A DNA stretch of 64,000 nt, taken from contig CAJUMZ010000003.1 of NCBI GenBank assembly GCA_910587665.1, positions 124,001 to 188,000 of the forward strand, in the 5' to 3' direction. Below, in pieces: positions 1-9,454 of this stretch (its first letter is position 1; each line of letters begins with the position of its first letter). The translations under genes and the position numbers were made by a program. The DNA comes from an uncultured Muribaculum sp. (GTDB lineage Bacteria; Bacteroidota; Bacteroidia; Bacteroidales; Muribaculaceae). Under the pieces are notes generated by a model. That model worked only from the letters and a program-made list of their open reading frames with translations. It did no database searches and was not told the origin of the DNA.

Positions 1-963
1 AGGTGGAATAAATTGACCAACCAAGTTTCTCCATATGGCAAGGCGTGTGATAAGCCACACGTTTTTGATATCCGTCCTTAAAAACAAGCTTCACCTTCCC
101 TTCATCAATCAGATTATAAAGGAAACGCGTGGCAAGCATTATATCATCGCGCACATCAAGATTGTCAAGTCCAAGTATATGGAGATACTCGTCACGCATA
201 GTAAACGTACATGTGGAACTTGTGGCTATAACCTGCATGTTGTCGTCGATCACAGCCTTGCGGATTGACTTAAGATTTATCCGGGCATCGCGCATCGCAT
301 CGTTTATAAGCTTGTTGGCTATCTTGGCTACACCGCAGCACTTTTCCTTTTCAAGCAGCTGCACGCCGTAGCCCACGGCATTCATAAGCGTGACAAGGTC
401 TTTGCCGAGCTGCGGGAAGTTGTATTGGACATAGCACCCGTGAAAATACACCACTTGCCGGGGATATGCCCCCTGACTTGACCCGGCATGTTTCTTATAC
501 CACGATGAAAACTTTTGGCTCGCATAGGTGGGGAAAGTACGCCCGTCATCGATCTTGAGCACACTGTCCATAATCTTCTTCACAGGCTTCATCCTGAGCA
601 TGCCGTTGACTATCGGGGCAAACGGCGTCGCCAATGTGCCCATTACGTCAGTCTCGGCAAGCATGCGGTCGCGCAGTGTCGGCGGATGCTTGCTGTACTT
701 GATGCGAGCAAGCTGTATTATGTCGCCTATCTTGACATTTGATGGACACGCCACCTCACATCGCTTGCAATTAAGGCAATATTTAAGCGCCTCATCGTAA
801 AAGAAAGGCTTTTTCAAGCGATAACGCTCACCGTCGGGCCCTCCCTGTTTCGGTCCGGGATAATCGGGATTGACAACCGTCACCGGACAATACACGGTGC
901 ATATCGTGCATTTTATACACTCTTCAAAGTTGTTCTTGCTTATCGTATTCTCCTGATATTCCA
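1..963 (-). CDS. glpC: Anaerobic glycerol-3-phosphate dehydrogenase subunit C (partial)
   Basis: Membrane-associated iron-sulfur subunit that passes electrons from the GlpAB dehydrogenase to the quinone pool. The frame starts at ATG 961-963 and runs open through the left edge, giving 321 codons; the C-terminal part lies outside the window. Two ferredoxin-type clusters are visible: Cys16-x2-Cys19-x2-Cys22-x3-Cys26-Pro and a second one in CLNCKRCEVACP near residues 63-74. Cysteine-containing segments typical of the CCG domain follow (FHGCYV, KEKCCGVAK, and YHTPCHM close to the edge). It is the last gene of glpABC, 12 bases after glpB. Family assignment is firm; quinone coupling is family knowledge. 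Confidence 0.93.
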
Positions 964-975
964 TAGCATCCTCTC

Positions 976-2229
976 CTATTTTAACCCGTTAACAATGTCT
1001 GATGCCACTTTCATCGCCGTCAGTATGGCAACTCCGCCTCCCGACTCTTCCTTGATCGCGTCATGACCTCCAGCCACCGCTCCGATCGCCTGCATGTTGT
1101 CGACACGCCTTCCATTTTTGTAAACATGGAAGGAATCATCGGTAATCACGCCGAAGCCCATGTATCTCTGCCTGTTGTAAAGGTCCATGTCACACCATCC
1201 GCTGCGTGGTCCCTCTACGTTGACGTCAAGATTAAACACCGGCTCAAACACCTTATTGGGAGTCGCTTCAAGGCCATGGCTGAAAAAGCTTCCTGTAGCA
1301 AGCACAAACCGGTCGGCTTCAAGAGCCATGTCGCCGAGATTTACCGTGTGGATACTGCTCAGACGCCCGGCGTCAAGATCTCCGGAATATACGGTATCGC
1401 CTATCAGGTATGAGCCTCCGAGATGCTGGAAGTGATTGCGCAGCCTCATCTGGGCGCGCATACCGCAAAGCGACATCGGCATGGTGGACACATAATAAAG
1501 CGGGCGCGTTACCTGCTCCCTCAACAGCCTGACAGGCTCTTCGTCAAACAAGCCAACAACTGCCGGCATCAACACAGTATCGGCATTCGTCTCCGTGATT
1601 ATACGATTGACCTCTTCGGCAAAATGCCTGATTGCCTCTCCTGTTATAAAGCGGGCTATATTGGTGGCACGCATCTCCGTAGAACTTTTGCGGAGTGTGT
1701 CAAGTTCCGGAATAGTGAAATCCCGTGTCTCGCATTCCAATCCCGCAAGATTAAGCCCGCGGGCTATGAAGTCGGGATAAAAATCAAGGAAACCGGTTAT
1801 GTTGACAACTGCAACCTTACCCCATGGCAAATTATCGGGACTCGACGCGGTAGCATAATCGAGCATCGAAAGCCATGCAGGCTTGAACATGCCTATAGGG
1901 GTGAATCTGTAATGATTTTCAGTGTCAGAGCCGACAAGCGTTATACCCGCTTCGGCAAATAGCGGCTTGACTTGTGGCAAAAGTTTTTTAATAATGTCGA
2001 TACCAAGTTTGGCATACGGGTGTCCCTCGGGTACACGCGCCACTTCTTCAAGAGGATTTGATATATCCTTGCCATCTTTCCTTCCGAAAAGTTCAAACGC
2101 CCCGGAATTGAAGTGCAACGCACTTTGCCCCGATGACACAATCGCCACTTTCTGTCCCGCCTTAAGCAGACTTATGCCACACACAAGACCGCTTATGCCG
2201 CCACCTATTATTATAGAGTCATATTTCAT
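976..2229 (-). CDS. glpB: Anaerobic glycerol-3-phosphate dehydrogenase subunit B
   Basis: Flavoprotein subunit of the GlpABC complex, which oxidises sn-glycerol 3-phosphate to dihydroxyacetone phosphate. The 417-residue protein opens with a Rossmann dinucleotide-binding motif (IIIGGGISGLVCG, residues 6-18). A late segment, VAGGHDAIKEESGGGVA, matches the C-terminal FAD contact region usual in this family. Start ATG 2227-2229 lies 8 bases after the glpA stop, and glpC follows 12 bases later, so the three genes look co-transcribed. Length agrees with the E. coli protein (about 419 residues). Nothing is odd. Confidence 0.93.
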   Translation of the reverse strand: MKYDSIIIGGGISGLVCGISLLKAGQKVAIVSSGQSALHFNSGAFELFGRKDGKDISNPLEEVARVPEGHPYAKLGIDIIKKLLPQVKPLFAEAGITLVGSDTENHYRFTPIGMFKPAWLSMLDYATASSPDNLPWGKVAVVNITGFLDFYPDFIARGLNLAGLECETRDFTIPELDTLRKSSTEMRATNIARFITGEAIRHFAEEVNRIITETNADTVLMPAVVGLFDEEPVRLLREQVTRPLYYVSTMPMSLCGMRAQMRLRNHFQHLGGSYLIGDTVYSGDLDAGRLSSIHTVNLGDMALEADRFVLATGSFFSHGLEATPNKVFEPVFNLDVNVEGPRSGWCDMDLYNRQRYMGFGVITDDSFHVYKNGRRVDNMQAIGAVAGGHDAIKEESGGGVAILTAMKVASDIVNGLK

Positions 2230-2237
2230 GGAGGTAA

Positions 2238-3896
2238 TTATTTTGCATCAATTTTATCTTCGGGAAGCGCGATCTCATCAAGCCCGCACACCCCTTCGTA
2301 AAGCCACGACATAAACTGTCCCTCGACAAGCGACTCACCCCACGCCACAGGATACATGCCTTTCCAGCGCTCGTTGATAAACGAGGAGAGATCACGCAAA
2401 GTGCGCTCGGCACATTTGTTTGCCTTAACCAGAATGCCGGCGGCGCGACATGCGCAAAGCTCGCCCTGGCATGTGCCCATGCCGAGACGTGTGCGACGGC
2501 GCAGATTGATAAGGTTTTCACAATGCAGACTGTCAATGGCATATTTAAGCTCGCCTACCGATACCTGCTCACACTCACACACCACGGCCTCGTCAGCAAG
2601 CGTCTTATAGCTGATCTCGGAACTGAGCGAGCCATGGCGCTCCTCGGCAGCCTTCTGATCGGTGCTAAGCTCTATTACGTGCGCCTTGTGATGAGTCATG
2701 ACAGTGCCTCCCTCATGTGCCTCCAGTTCGGAGCCGGGAAGCGGCACCTCAGCCGTGCGACACTTAGCATCCTTTCCGAGTTTCTTGCAGGCAAGGTCGG
2801 TAGCCCATTCAGCCATAAGTCGATAGGTCATCAGCTTACCGCCGGTAATGGTGATAAATCCTTCGAGACCGTCACGCTTGGCATGGTCGAGACACACAAT
2901 GCCTCGGCTGATGCTTCTCCCCGACGGGTCATGGTCGGCTGCGACAAGCGGGCGTACACCAGCGTAAGCGCGGAGTATACGCGTGTAGGCAAGGGCCGGA
3001 GCTATTTTTGTGCCTTCCCTCATCAATACGTCGACCTCTTCAGGAGTCACATCCATATTGTCGATCTGGTCATACGGTATGCGGCTGGAAGTCGTGCCTA
3101 TGAGCGATATCGTATCACCAGGCACGAGGATGTCGGCATCGGCAGGCTTGCGACACCGGTTGATCACCACATTGTTGATGCGGTGACCGAAGATAAGGAG
3201 CGCACCCTTGGCGGGAAACATGTTGATCCTTACCCCGGCGAGCTCGGCGATATGGTGACCCCATATTCCACCGGCGTTAATCACAAGATCGGCGTAACGG
3301 GTAATGATCTCACCATTCTTATTGTCACGCAACTTAACCCCGATTATCCGATCCCGCTCGCGCTCAAACGCAATCACCTCATGATAGGTGAGAATGTCAG
3401 CACCGTCTTTACGTGCCGACACGACATTAGCCACCGTAAGGCGGAACGGGTCAATAGCACCGTCGGGCACCTTAACCGCCCCTATAATCTCGTGATTGAC
3501 AGCCGGCTCAAGTCTTATTGCTTCCTGAGGGTCGATTGGCTCGGCATCTATACCGGCCTCACGACAACATTTCACAAAATTATGCTGATAGTCGAGGTCA
3601 TCTTCCGGAAGAGTCACAAACAAGCCTCCGGTATCATCGACACAATGGCGTGCTATGCGCCGCAATATCATGTTTTCCTTTATACACTCCGATGCCGACT
3701 CGCTGTCGGTCACGGCATAGCGCGCGCCGCTGTGGAGAAGTCCATGGTTACGCCCCGTAGCTCCCGCAGTGAAGTCAAATCGCTCCACTAAAAGAGTTTT
3801 AAGACCGCGCATCGCACAGTCGCGCGCAGTGCCGGCTCCCGTGGCGCCACCACCTATTATGATCACATCATAGTGCCGCTTATTTTCTTGGCTCAT
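2238..3896 (-). CDS. glpA: Anaerobic glycerol-3-phosphate dehydrogenase subunit A
   Basis: FAD-dependent catalytic subunit of GlpABC. I choose ATG 3894-3896 (552 residues); a GTG two codons upstream is possible but less likely. An FAD-binding motif (DVIIIGGGATGAGTARD) lies near the N-terminus. The C-terminal part has the four-cysteine [2Fe-2S] BFD-type domain: CECEQVSVGEL and, about 35 residues later, GTCQGELC. These are the expected GlpA features, as distinct from aerobic GlpD. First gene of glpABC. No clear TAnnTTTG box was found upstream, but an 11-bp palindrome lies 44 bases before the start. Confidence 0.95.
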   Translation of the reverse strand: MSQENKRHYDVIIIGGGATGAGTARDCAMRGLKTLLVERFDFTAGATGRNHGLLHSGARYAVTDSESASECIKENMILRRIARHCVDDTGGLFVTLPEDDLDYQHNFVKCCREAGIDAEPIDPQEAIRLEPAVNHEIIGAVKVPDGAIDPFRLTVANVVSARKDGADILTYHEVIAFERERDRIIGVKLRDNKNGEIITRYADLVINAGGIWGHHIAELAGVRINMFPAKGALLIFGHRINNVVINRCRKPADADILVPGDTISLIGTTSSRIPYDQIDNMDVTPEEVDVLMREGTKIAPALAYTRILRAYAGVRPLVAADHDPSGRSISRGIVCLDHAKRDGLEGFITITGGKLMTYRLMAEWATDLACKKLGKDAKCRTAEVPLPGSELEAHEGGTVMTHHKAHVIELSTDQKAAEERHGSLSSEISYKTLADEAVVCECEQVSVGELKYAIDSLHCENLINLRRRTRLGMGTCQGELCACRAAGILVKANKCAERTLRDLSSFINERWKGMYPVAWGESLVEGQFMSWLYEGVCGLDEIALPEDKIDAK

Positions 3897-3939
3897 GGTC
3901 ACTTTAGTTTGTTGGTTTGATGATGAAAACTGTCGGTAA

Positions 3940-3950
3940 GGGTATTACCC
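3940..3950. promoter_or_regulatory. Palindrome upstream of glpA, possible operator
   Basis: GGGTATTACCC is a perfect inverted repeat around its central base. It lies 44 bases upstream of the glpA start, in the 112-base gap to comF. A transcription-factor site is inference; no factor is identified. Confidence 0.25.
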
Positions 3951-4008
3951 CTACGATAATAACATTTAACAACTGATAAAGTTTCTTAGAACCGTTTATT
4001 AAAGGATA

Positions 4009-4710
4009 TCAGCTCATGTGGGCGACCCCGAGTGAAAGGACCGAGACACGCGCCCCGGGTACAGCCGAAAGGATAGCCTTGCAGCAGGCAATCATGGTAG
4101 CCCCCGTAGTTATGACGTCATCAGTGACAAGTATATGCTTGCCCCTAAGCTCATCCCCACGCCTAACGACGTAGACCGACCGAGCATTAAGCCAACGCTT
4201 GTAATCGGAACGCGATGTCTGCGAAGAGTGGCTGCGTGCGGCTACCAGATTGTCACCTACGGGCAAGCCCGTGACTCGGCTTATGCCCTCGGCGAGGTAG
4301 CGGCTCTGATTATATCCGCGCCTCATCATCTTGAACCAGTGGAGAGGCACGGGCAATATCATGTCGATACCGTCAAAGAAACCGTCATCGTCAAGCTCGC
4401 GGGCAAAGCGTTCGCCCATCGCACGGATAAGCACCGGGCGACCCTGATATTTCGCACGGTGAATGATGTCATTGTAACCGCCCTCCCGATAATAATGGAA
4501 ATATCCCGCCGCCCGATCGACAGGCAGCGCAACGGAGGCAAGGCGGCGGTGAATCATATTGAACGACTCGCGGTGGGCGTTGGTGCGCGGAAGGTCATAA
4601 GAACAGTGGAGACACATCACTTCCTCTCCCGGAAGGAGTGAACGCCCACACACCTCGCACACCCTCGGGTATATCAAATCAAGCAGCCGGTCAAATATCG
4701 TCATCTTCAT
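4009..4710 (-). CDS. ComF family phosphoribosyltransferase-like protein
   Basis: ComF-like protein; relatives take part in DNA uptake or have an uncharacterised phosphoribosyltransferase role, and the substrate here is unknown. A four-cysteine zinc-finger-like segment, CEVCGRSLLPGEEVMCLHC, lies close to the N-terminus. Near the C-terminus is the PRPP-binding loop (ILVTDDVITTGAT). I take ATG 4708-4710 (233 residues), or ATG 4702-4704 two codons later. The reading frame extends further upstream but those residues do not look like this family. The start lies inside the end of recX (20-base overlap), which suggests translational coupling. Third gene of prmC-recX-comF. Confidence 0.85.
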   Translation of the reverse strand: MKMTIFDRLLDLIYPRVCEVCGRSLLPGEEVMCLHCSYDLPRTNAHRESFNMIHRRLASVALPVDRAAGYFHYYREGGYNDIIHRAKYQGRPVLIRAMGERFARELDDDGFFDGIDMILPVPLHWFKMMRRGYNQSRYLAEGISRVTGLPVGDNLVAARSHSSQTSRSDYKRWLNARSVYVVRRGDELRGKHILVTDDVITTGATMIACCKAILSAVPGARVSVLSLGVAHMS

Positions 4711-5191
4711 AACAGCCCCGGCGTATCTCGTCAAGCACCCCCGACACGTATTCCCACTCAAATCCCCGCTGCATGGCAAAACGACAAAGCTTCATCGCAT
4801 CCTCCCGACTGAGAGGCTGATCAAACTGACGTGCCTTTGAACGCATTAGCGCCCGGAGGGTATCCATATAGCACTCACCTTCCGTGGCTGACTCAACGGC
4901 ATCATCCACAAGCTGCCGCGCCACCCGCTTGGCGGCAAGACCGAGCCGGATCTTTTTTCTACCCCAGCGACTGAACAAGAACTTGCTCCTGGCATAGGCG
5001 GCGGCATAGCGCGCATCGTCGACAAAACGCCTGTCAACAAGCGAGTCGACAATACGCTCACGGTCGGAAGATGAAATACCCCAGCGCATCAGCTTCTGCA
5101 TGACTTCATAGGTGCATTGCTCTGAACGCGCACAGAGCAGTTCAAGCCTCACAAGCGCCTCATCGGGAGTAATCTGCCTCTTCCTAATCAT
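4691..5191 (-). CDS. recX: RecX family regulatory protein
   Basis: Small helical protein; family members bind RecA filaments and modulate recombinase activity. The 166-residue sequence is rich in Arg/Lys and has the repeated three-helix layout of RecX, with the recognisable stretch DSLVDRRFVDDARYAAAYAR in the first half. Start ATG 5189-5191 overlaps the prmC stop codon, as in the coupled junction GTATGATTAG. A TTG two codons earlier is an alternative. No recA is in view, so the regulatory role is family knowledge only. Confidence 0.85.
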   Translation of the reverse strand: MIRKRQITPDEALVRLELLCARSEQCTYEVMQKLMRWGISSSDRERIVDSLVDRRFVDDARYAAAYARSKFLFSRWGRKKIRLGLAAKRVARQLVDDAVESATEGECYMDTLRALMRSKARQFDQPLSREDAMKLCRFAMQRGFEWEYVSGVLDEIRRGCYEDDDI

Positions 5192-6059
5192 ACTCAACCG
5201 GCGACACGGCTATTACAAACCGCTGCTTACCATACATGTCGTTAACGACGGAGACATCACGGAATCCGAAATCCCTTAGCATCTCAACAACATCGGAAGC
5301 ATACAGGGGATTAATCTCAAGGTAAAGCTTTCCTCCCGGACTCAAAGCCCTGACGGCATAGGCACCTATGGGCTTATAGAAACGCAAGGGATCGCTGTCA
5401 GGCACAAACAATGCTGTCGCCGGCTCATAATCAAGTACATTACGCTCCATCAAGGCGCGTTCACGCATTGCTATGTAAGGCGGATTGCTCACGATAATGT
5501 CATAAAGCGGGGAAGCCGGAGGTGTAAGCGAAAGCAGATCCCCATGTATGAAATTGACTTTCACCTTTAACGACGCTGCATTTTCACGAGCCACGTCAAG
5601 TGCCGCCTTGGAAATATCAAGGGCATCCACCACGGGAAACTTCAATCCACGTGCAAGAGCCACGGCAATACATCCCGAGCCGGTACACAAATCCATGACA
5701 CGGAGGTCGGTACGCCCACCCCACTCTTTTTCTATTATATCGACAAGCTCGGCAGTCTCCGGGCGCGGTATCAGAACCGCAGGGGTCACTTTGATTTCAA
5801 GCCCGCAAAACGATGTCTTGCCAAATATATATTGTATAGGCTCATATCTTAACAGACGGTCGACCACCTCACCGACACGCGACTGCATGAATGGTGAGAC
5901 AGGGGCATCTTTTTTCAACACCGCGTCGACAGGGGTATAATGCAGCATTTCCTCGACGATCACACGAGTCATCGAGTCAGTCTCACCGGCAGAGTAAACG
6001 GTTGAAAGCCGCCGTTTTATATCAGGGATAAAATCTTTTAGCTTTATGTCACTTGTCAT
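5184..6059 (-). CDS. prmC: Release factor glutamine methyltransferase
   Basis: S-adenosylmethionine-dependent enzyme that N5-methylates the glutamine of the GGQ motif in peptide chain release factors. In the 291-residue product the SAM-binding motif is VMDLCTGSGCIAVALA (residues 121-136) and the substrate-glutamine-binding NPPY motif is at 192-195. The N-terminal helical domain typical of PrmC precedes them. Start ATG 6057-6059 is chosen because family homology begins there; upstream in-frame sequence belongs to the divergent ribD region. First gene of prmC-recX-comF. A promoter -7 box lies only 5 bases before the ATG. Confidence 0.95.
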   Translation of the reverse strand: MTSDIKLKDFIPDIKRRLSTVYSAGETDSMTRVIVEEMLHYTPVDAVLKKDAPVSPFMQSRVGEVVDRLLRYEPIQYIFGKTSFCGLEIKVTPAVLIPRPETAELVDIIEKEWGGRTDLRVMDLCTGSGCIAVALARGLKFPVVDALDISKAALDVARENAASLKVKVNFIHGDLLSLTPPASPLYDIIVSNPPYIAMRERALMERNVLDYEPATALFVPDSDPLRFYKPIGAYAVRALSPGGKLYLEINPLYASDVVEMLRDFGFRDVSVVNDMYGKQRFVIAVSPVEYD

Positions 6060-6082
6060 ATCGGCAAATTTAGCTACTTTTA
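6052..6082 (+). promoter_or_regulatory. Possible ribD promoter
   Basis: CTTG at 6052-6055 and TACTTTTA at 6075-6082 are separated by 19 bases, close to TTTG-N19-21-TAnnTTTG with one -7 mismatch. It overlaps the divergent prmC promoter and start codon. Confidence 0.35.
6065..6072 (-). promoter_or_regulatory. Promoter -7 box for prmC, very close to the start codon
   Basis: Minus-strand TAAATTTG fits the Bacteroidota -7 consensus TAnnTTTG exactly. It ends 5 bases before the prmC ATG, so transcription would begin at or near the start codon. The -33 match is weak. Confidence 0.5.
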
Positions 6083-6105
6083 TCCAACAATAAAAACATT
6101 TACCG

Positions 6106-7116
6106 ATGAATATAGACCAACGATTTATGCGACGCGCCATAGAGCTTGCCCGCCACGGGTCAGGAAATACGTCGCCCAATCCCATGGTAGGCGCGGTGAT
6201 CGTGCATGACGGCAAGATTATCGGCGAGGGGTATCACCGCCGGTGCGGCGAGGGACACGCGGAAGTCAACGCCGTGGCGTCGGTCGCCGATAGGTCGTTA
6301 CTTAAAGACTCCACTATATATGTGACCCTTGAGCCTTGCTCCCACTACGGGAAGACACCGCCCTGTTCGCGGCTTATAATCGAAAGCGGTATACCGCGGG
6401 TAGTCGTCGGTTCGCTTGACCCGAATGAAAAAGTAAGCGGGAGGGGCATAAACATGTTGCGTGACGCAGGTGTGGAAGTGACAGTAGGAGTATTGGAGGA
6501 GGAATGCAAGGCGATAAACCCGGTGTTCATGACCGCCCACACCCTGCACCGCCCGTGGGTGACACTAAAGTGGGCACAAAGCGGCGACGGATATATCGAT
6601 TCACGACGATCACCCTCAGAGCCGGCGGTGACATTTTCCACTCAGGTCACGAAGACGCTCACCCATCGGTTACGCTCACTTCACGACGCAATCATGGTAG
6701 GGTCAGGGACTGTCAAAGCCGACAACCCGTCGCTTGATGTGCGCGCATGGCACGGGCGCAATCCTATACGCGTAGTGGCGGGACAACGCCGCTCAATACA
6801 GTCCGACTGTAAGATTATGACAACCGGGGAACCGCCTGTAATCATCGAAGGCAACGCGGGTACCGGCTCAATCAAGGAGTATCTTGACACATTATTTTCC
6901 CAAGGCGTGACATCAGTGCTTGTCGAAGGTGGAGCCACGTTGTTACAGTCATTCATCGACAGCGGGCTATGGGACTGCGCACGAGTTGAAGTCGCCCCGA
7001 TAACACTCGGTGACGGGGTAAAAGCCCCCGTTATCGGCAGGATACCCGACAATGATTTAACAATTGGCAACAATCGCCTGTACTATTTCAGCAACAATCC
7101 CCTTATGCGGAGTTAA
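6106..7116 (+). CDS. ribD: Bifunctional riboflavin biosynthesis deaminase/reductase
   Basis: Catalyses two riboflavin steps: deamination of the pyrimidine ring, then NADPH-dependent reduction of the ribosyl side chain. The N-terminal deaminase domain holds the zinc site His51-Ala-Glu53 and Pro-Cys78 to Cys87 in PCSHYGKTPPC. The C-terminal reductase domain starts around residue 148 (VTLKWAQSGDGYID) and includes LVEGGATLLQSFI. At 336 residues it is slightly short for the two-domain form but both halves are complete. It is divergent from prmC with a 46-base gap and has no other riboflavin gene next to it. Confidence 0.95.
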   Translation: MNIDQRFMRRAIELARHGSGNTSPNPMVGAVIVHDGKIIGEGYHRRCGEGHAEVNAVASVADRSLLKDSTIYVTLEPCSHYGKTPPCSRLIIESGIPRVVVGSLDPNEKVSGRGINMLRDAGVEVTVGVLEEECKAINPVFMTAHTLHRPWVTLKWAQSGDGYIDSRRSPSEPAVTFSTQVTKTLTHRLRSLHDAIMVGSGTVKADNPSLDVRAWHGRNPIRVVAGQRRSIQSDCKIMTTGEPPVIIEGNAGTGSIKEYLDTLFSQGVTSVLVEGGATLLQSFIDSGLWDCARVEVAPITLGDGVKAPVIGRIPDNDLTIGNNRLYYFSNNPLMRS

Positions 7117-7194
7117 AAAGCCATAAAAAGCGTCAATAACAATCTAAATATCTACAAATACGAGGCTCTTTTAGGGAAATAACGAAAATGTTGC

Positions 7195-7202
7195 TAAATT
7201 TG
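7195..7202 (+). promoter_or_regulatory. Promoter -7 box before the envelope gene cluster
   Basis: TAAATTTG matches TAnnTTTG exactly and lies 29 bases before the ATG at 7232. A weak -33 element (TTAG, from 7171) lies about 20 bases upstream. Confidence 0.55.
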
Positions 7203-7231
7203 CAGTTTGAAAATTAATGTCTACATAATAT

Positions 7232-8770
7232 ATGATAAAGAGATTCGGGTCGTACATTTCCATTGCAGTGGCATTGTCAGCAGGATTGACAGCCTGCAAT
7301 GACAACTCCGGCAGCGGCTATGTCACGGAAGACACGGGCTATACTTCGGAGACAATGTATTCAAGTACGGCGATTACATCATTCAACATCAAGAGCAATA
7401 ACAAGATTCTGGAAAATCTTGACTCCACATATTTTACCATAGACCTGGAACAAGGCAGGATCTTTAATGCCGACTCGCTCCCCTACGGCACAAACATCAC
7501 AAAGCTTATACCCAACATCGTGACTTCGGGCAGTTCAAAGATCGAAATCATCATACGTAACAGCTCGGTGATGAAAGACACCACCATAACTTACTCCTCG
7601 TCAATGCGCGACAGCATCGATTTCAGCGCGGGCGGCGTTATAGCGCGTGTCACCTCGCTCAACGAGGTATATACCCAACAATACACCATAAAGGTGAACG
7701 TGCATAAGGTAAAAAGCGACTCTTTGGTATGGGACCGCATAGCGTGGCGGCAGCTTCCCGGAAATCCCAAGACCCAGCGTACACTGCTCCACGGCGAAAA
7801 AGTGTATACATTCATTCAGGCGGCCGACGGGAATTGCCGCATTGCCATAGCTGACAATCCTTCCGATGAGATTGTCCTTACAGCAACAGCAAATATCCCT
7901 GCCGGACTTGACCTGCGTTCAATAGTGTCAAACGACGACTCTTTCTTCGCACTCACTGCCGACGGCGGCATGTACAAGTCGGCCGACGGCACTGCATGGG
8001 AAGCCACAGGAGAGACATGGAGCCATATCTACGGAGCCTACGAGTCACAGATACTCGGAGTTAAGAAGTCAGGCGACGATTATTACCACGTCACATATCC
8101 CGACAACGGCTCGCAGGTAAAGGTGTCGGCTGACTGCCCTGTATCAGGCACAAGCGACCTTCTACTGATGGAAGAGTCAAAATGGGCCGACGCCCCGCAA
8201 GCAATATTTACCGGAGGAAGGATCGCCAACGGCAATCTTACCGGAGCCACATGGAGCTACGACGGCACTCAATGGGCTAAAATCAGCGAGACGCCCATCG
8301 ACCGCGCCAAGGAAGGAATGTCATTGTTTCCTTACTTCACATTCCGCAAGGCAAGCAAAAGCTGGCGCATGACCAAGCAATTTACGCTTTTTGCCACCGG
8401 AGGAAAGCTTGAAAACGGCAATGCGTCAAACTATGTATATGTGTCACGCGACCTTGGCATAACCTGGGACCGTGCCGACAATATGTTGCAGTTCCCCTCC
8501 TATATACCGGCGTTTTACAATGCCGACGTAGTAATCTGGGAGTCGGAGCTAGGAAGCCGCGCCACTGACGCGGGATGGAACGAGATGGCATCGCCCGCAA
8601 TACCTTACTGGCTCATGCCGCTTGACGGAGAAAGCCGCGCGGTGACCCCGGTAACCACCTGGGAATGCCCTTACATATATCTATATGGTGGCGACGACGC
8701 CTCGGGGACTCTCAATCCGCAAGTGTGGAGAGGAGTCATCAACCGGCTCACATTCAAGCCGCTGATATGA
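7232..8770 (+). CDS. DUF6242-like lipoprotein
   Basis: Predicted lipoprotein of 512 residues with no known reaction. A hydrophobic signal ends in lipobox LTAC with Cys22 as the lipidation site, so it should be exported and membrane anchored. The first domain (about residues 40-160) contains LDSTYFTIDLEQGRIFNADS, as I recall for DUF6242 proteins of Bacteroidales. The rest has regularly spaced Trp/Gly-rich segments (SADGTAWEATG, SYDGTQWAK, SRDLGITWDRAD) like the Asp-box repeats of beta-propellers. It overlaps the next gene by 4 bases (ATGA), so the two are probably co-translated. The domain name is from memory; lipoprotein status is seen directly. Confidence 0.65.
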   Translation: MIKRFGSYISIAVALSAGLTACNDNSGSGYVTEDTGYTSETMYSSTAITSFNIKSNNKILENLDSTYFTIDLEQGRIFNADSLPYGTNITKLIPNIVTSGSSKIEIIIRNSSVMKDTTITYSSSMRDSIDFSAGGVIARVTSLNEVYTQQYTIKVNVHKVKSDSLVWDRIAWRQLPGNPKTQRTLLHGEKVYTFIQAADGNCRIAIADNPSDEIVLTATANIPAGLDLRSIVSNDDSFFALTADGGMYKSADGTAWEATGETWSHIYGAYESQILGVKKSGDDYYHVTYPDNGSQVKVSADCPVSGTSDLLLMEESKWADAPQAIFTGGRIANGNLTGATWSYDGTQWAKISETPIDRAKEGMSLFPYFTFRKASKSWRMTKQFTLFATGGKLENGNASNYVYVSRDLGITWDRADNMLQFPSYIPAFYNADVVIWESELGSRATDAGWNEMASPAIPYWLMPLDGESRAVTPVTTWECPYIYLYGGDDASGTLNPQVWRGVINRLTFKPLI

Positions 8771-9453
8771 GAAATTTAGCTGTAACGCTCATAATCGCAA
8801 TGCTGTCAGTCGCATCACCCCGTAAAGCCGCATCGCAGGAAGCCGCCTATAAGTTTGACATAGGCGCCTCACTCGGTGTAAGCGGATATCTGGGCGATGC
8901 CAACACATCTAACTTCATGAGCCATCCGGGATTTGCCGCAGGTGCGTCGTTTCGCTACCTCATCAATACCCGCTGGGCTGTGAAAGGGATGTTTACGACT
9001 GCAGGACTGAGCGGAAACAGCGCTGACATGGAAAATGTTTATCCCGGCGGTCAGACATACGAGTTTACCTCAACAGTCTACGACCTCGGGGCAAGAATAG
9101 AATTCAACTTCTTCAACTACGGCATTGGCGAATCATACCGCAAGCTGCGCCGTTGGACACCATACCTGTCGCTTGGCGCCGGGGTGACCATTGCCTCAGC
9201 CGAAGGCACTCATGTGGCGATGAACATTCCGATGGGTGTAGGAGTGAGGTACAAGCTGTCGCCCCGCATCAACCTCGGGCTCGAATGGAGCATGACAAAG
9301 GTGTTTGGCGACAATGTCGACGGTCCGGTGCTTGATGACCTTTACGGGATAAAAAGCTCGTTTATCAAAAACACCGACTGGTATTCACTCATCATGTTTT
9401 CGATCAGCTACGAGTTTGGAGAACGTTGTAAAAACTGTTTTTATGTAGACTAA
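8767..9453 (+). CDS. DUF6089 family outer-membrane protein
   Basis: Predicted 228-residue outer-membrane beta-barrel protein. A signal peptide (residues 1 to about 22, hydrophobic core LAVTLIIAMLSVA) precedes alternating strands such as FDIGASLGVSGYLGDAN and ARIEFNFFNYGIG, and the chain closes with a strand ending in FGERCKNCFYVD. DUF6089 proteins include PorG of the type IX secretion system, but that role is not shown here. The start ATG 8767 overlaps the upstream stop by 4 bases, and uppS begins one base after the stop. In Bacteroidota this family often precedes uppS-bamA, which supports an envelope role. Confidence 0.75.
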   Translation: MRNLAVTLIIAMLSVASPRKAASQEAAYKFDIGASLGVSGYLGDANTSNFMSHPGFAAGASFRYLINTRWAVKGMFTTAGLSGNSADMENVYPGGQTYEFTSTVYDLGARIEFNFFNYGIGESYRKLRRWTPYLSLGAGVTIASAEGTHVAMNIPMGVGVRYKLSPRINLGLEWSMTKVFGDNVDGPVLDDLYGIKSSFIKNTDWYSLIMFSISYEFGERCKNCFYVD

Positions 9454-9454
9454 A

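Noticed and set aside
2523..3791. A 422-residue plus-strand frame
   Set aside because: It is antisense to glpA, which has complete FAD and [2Fe-2S] motifs; long antisense frames are expected in this GC-rich coding pattern.
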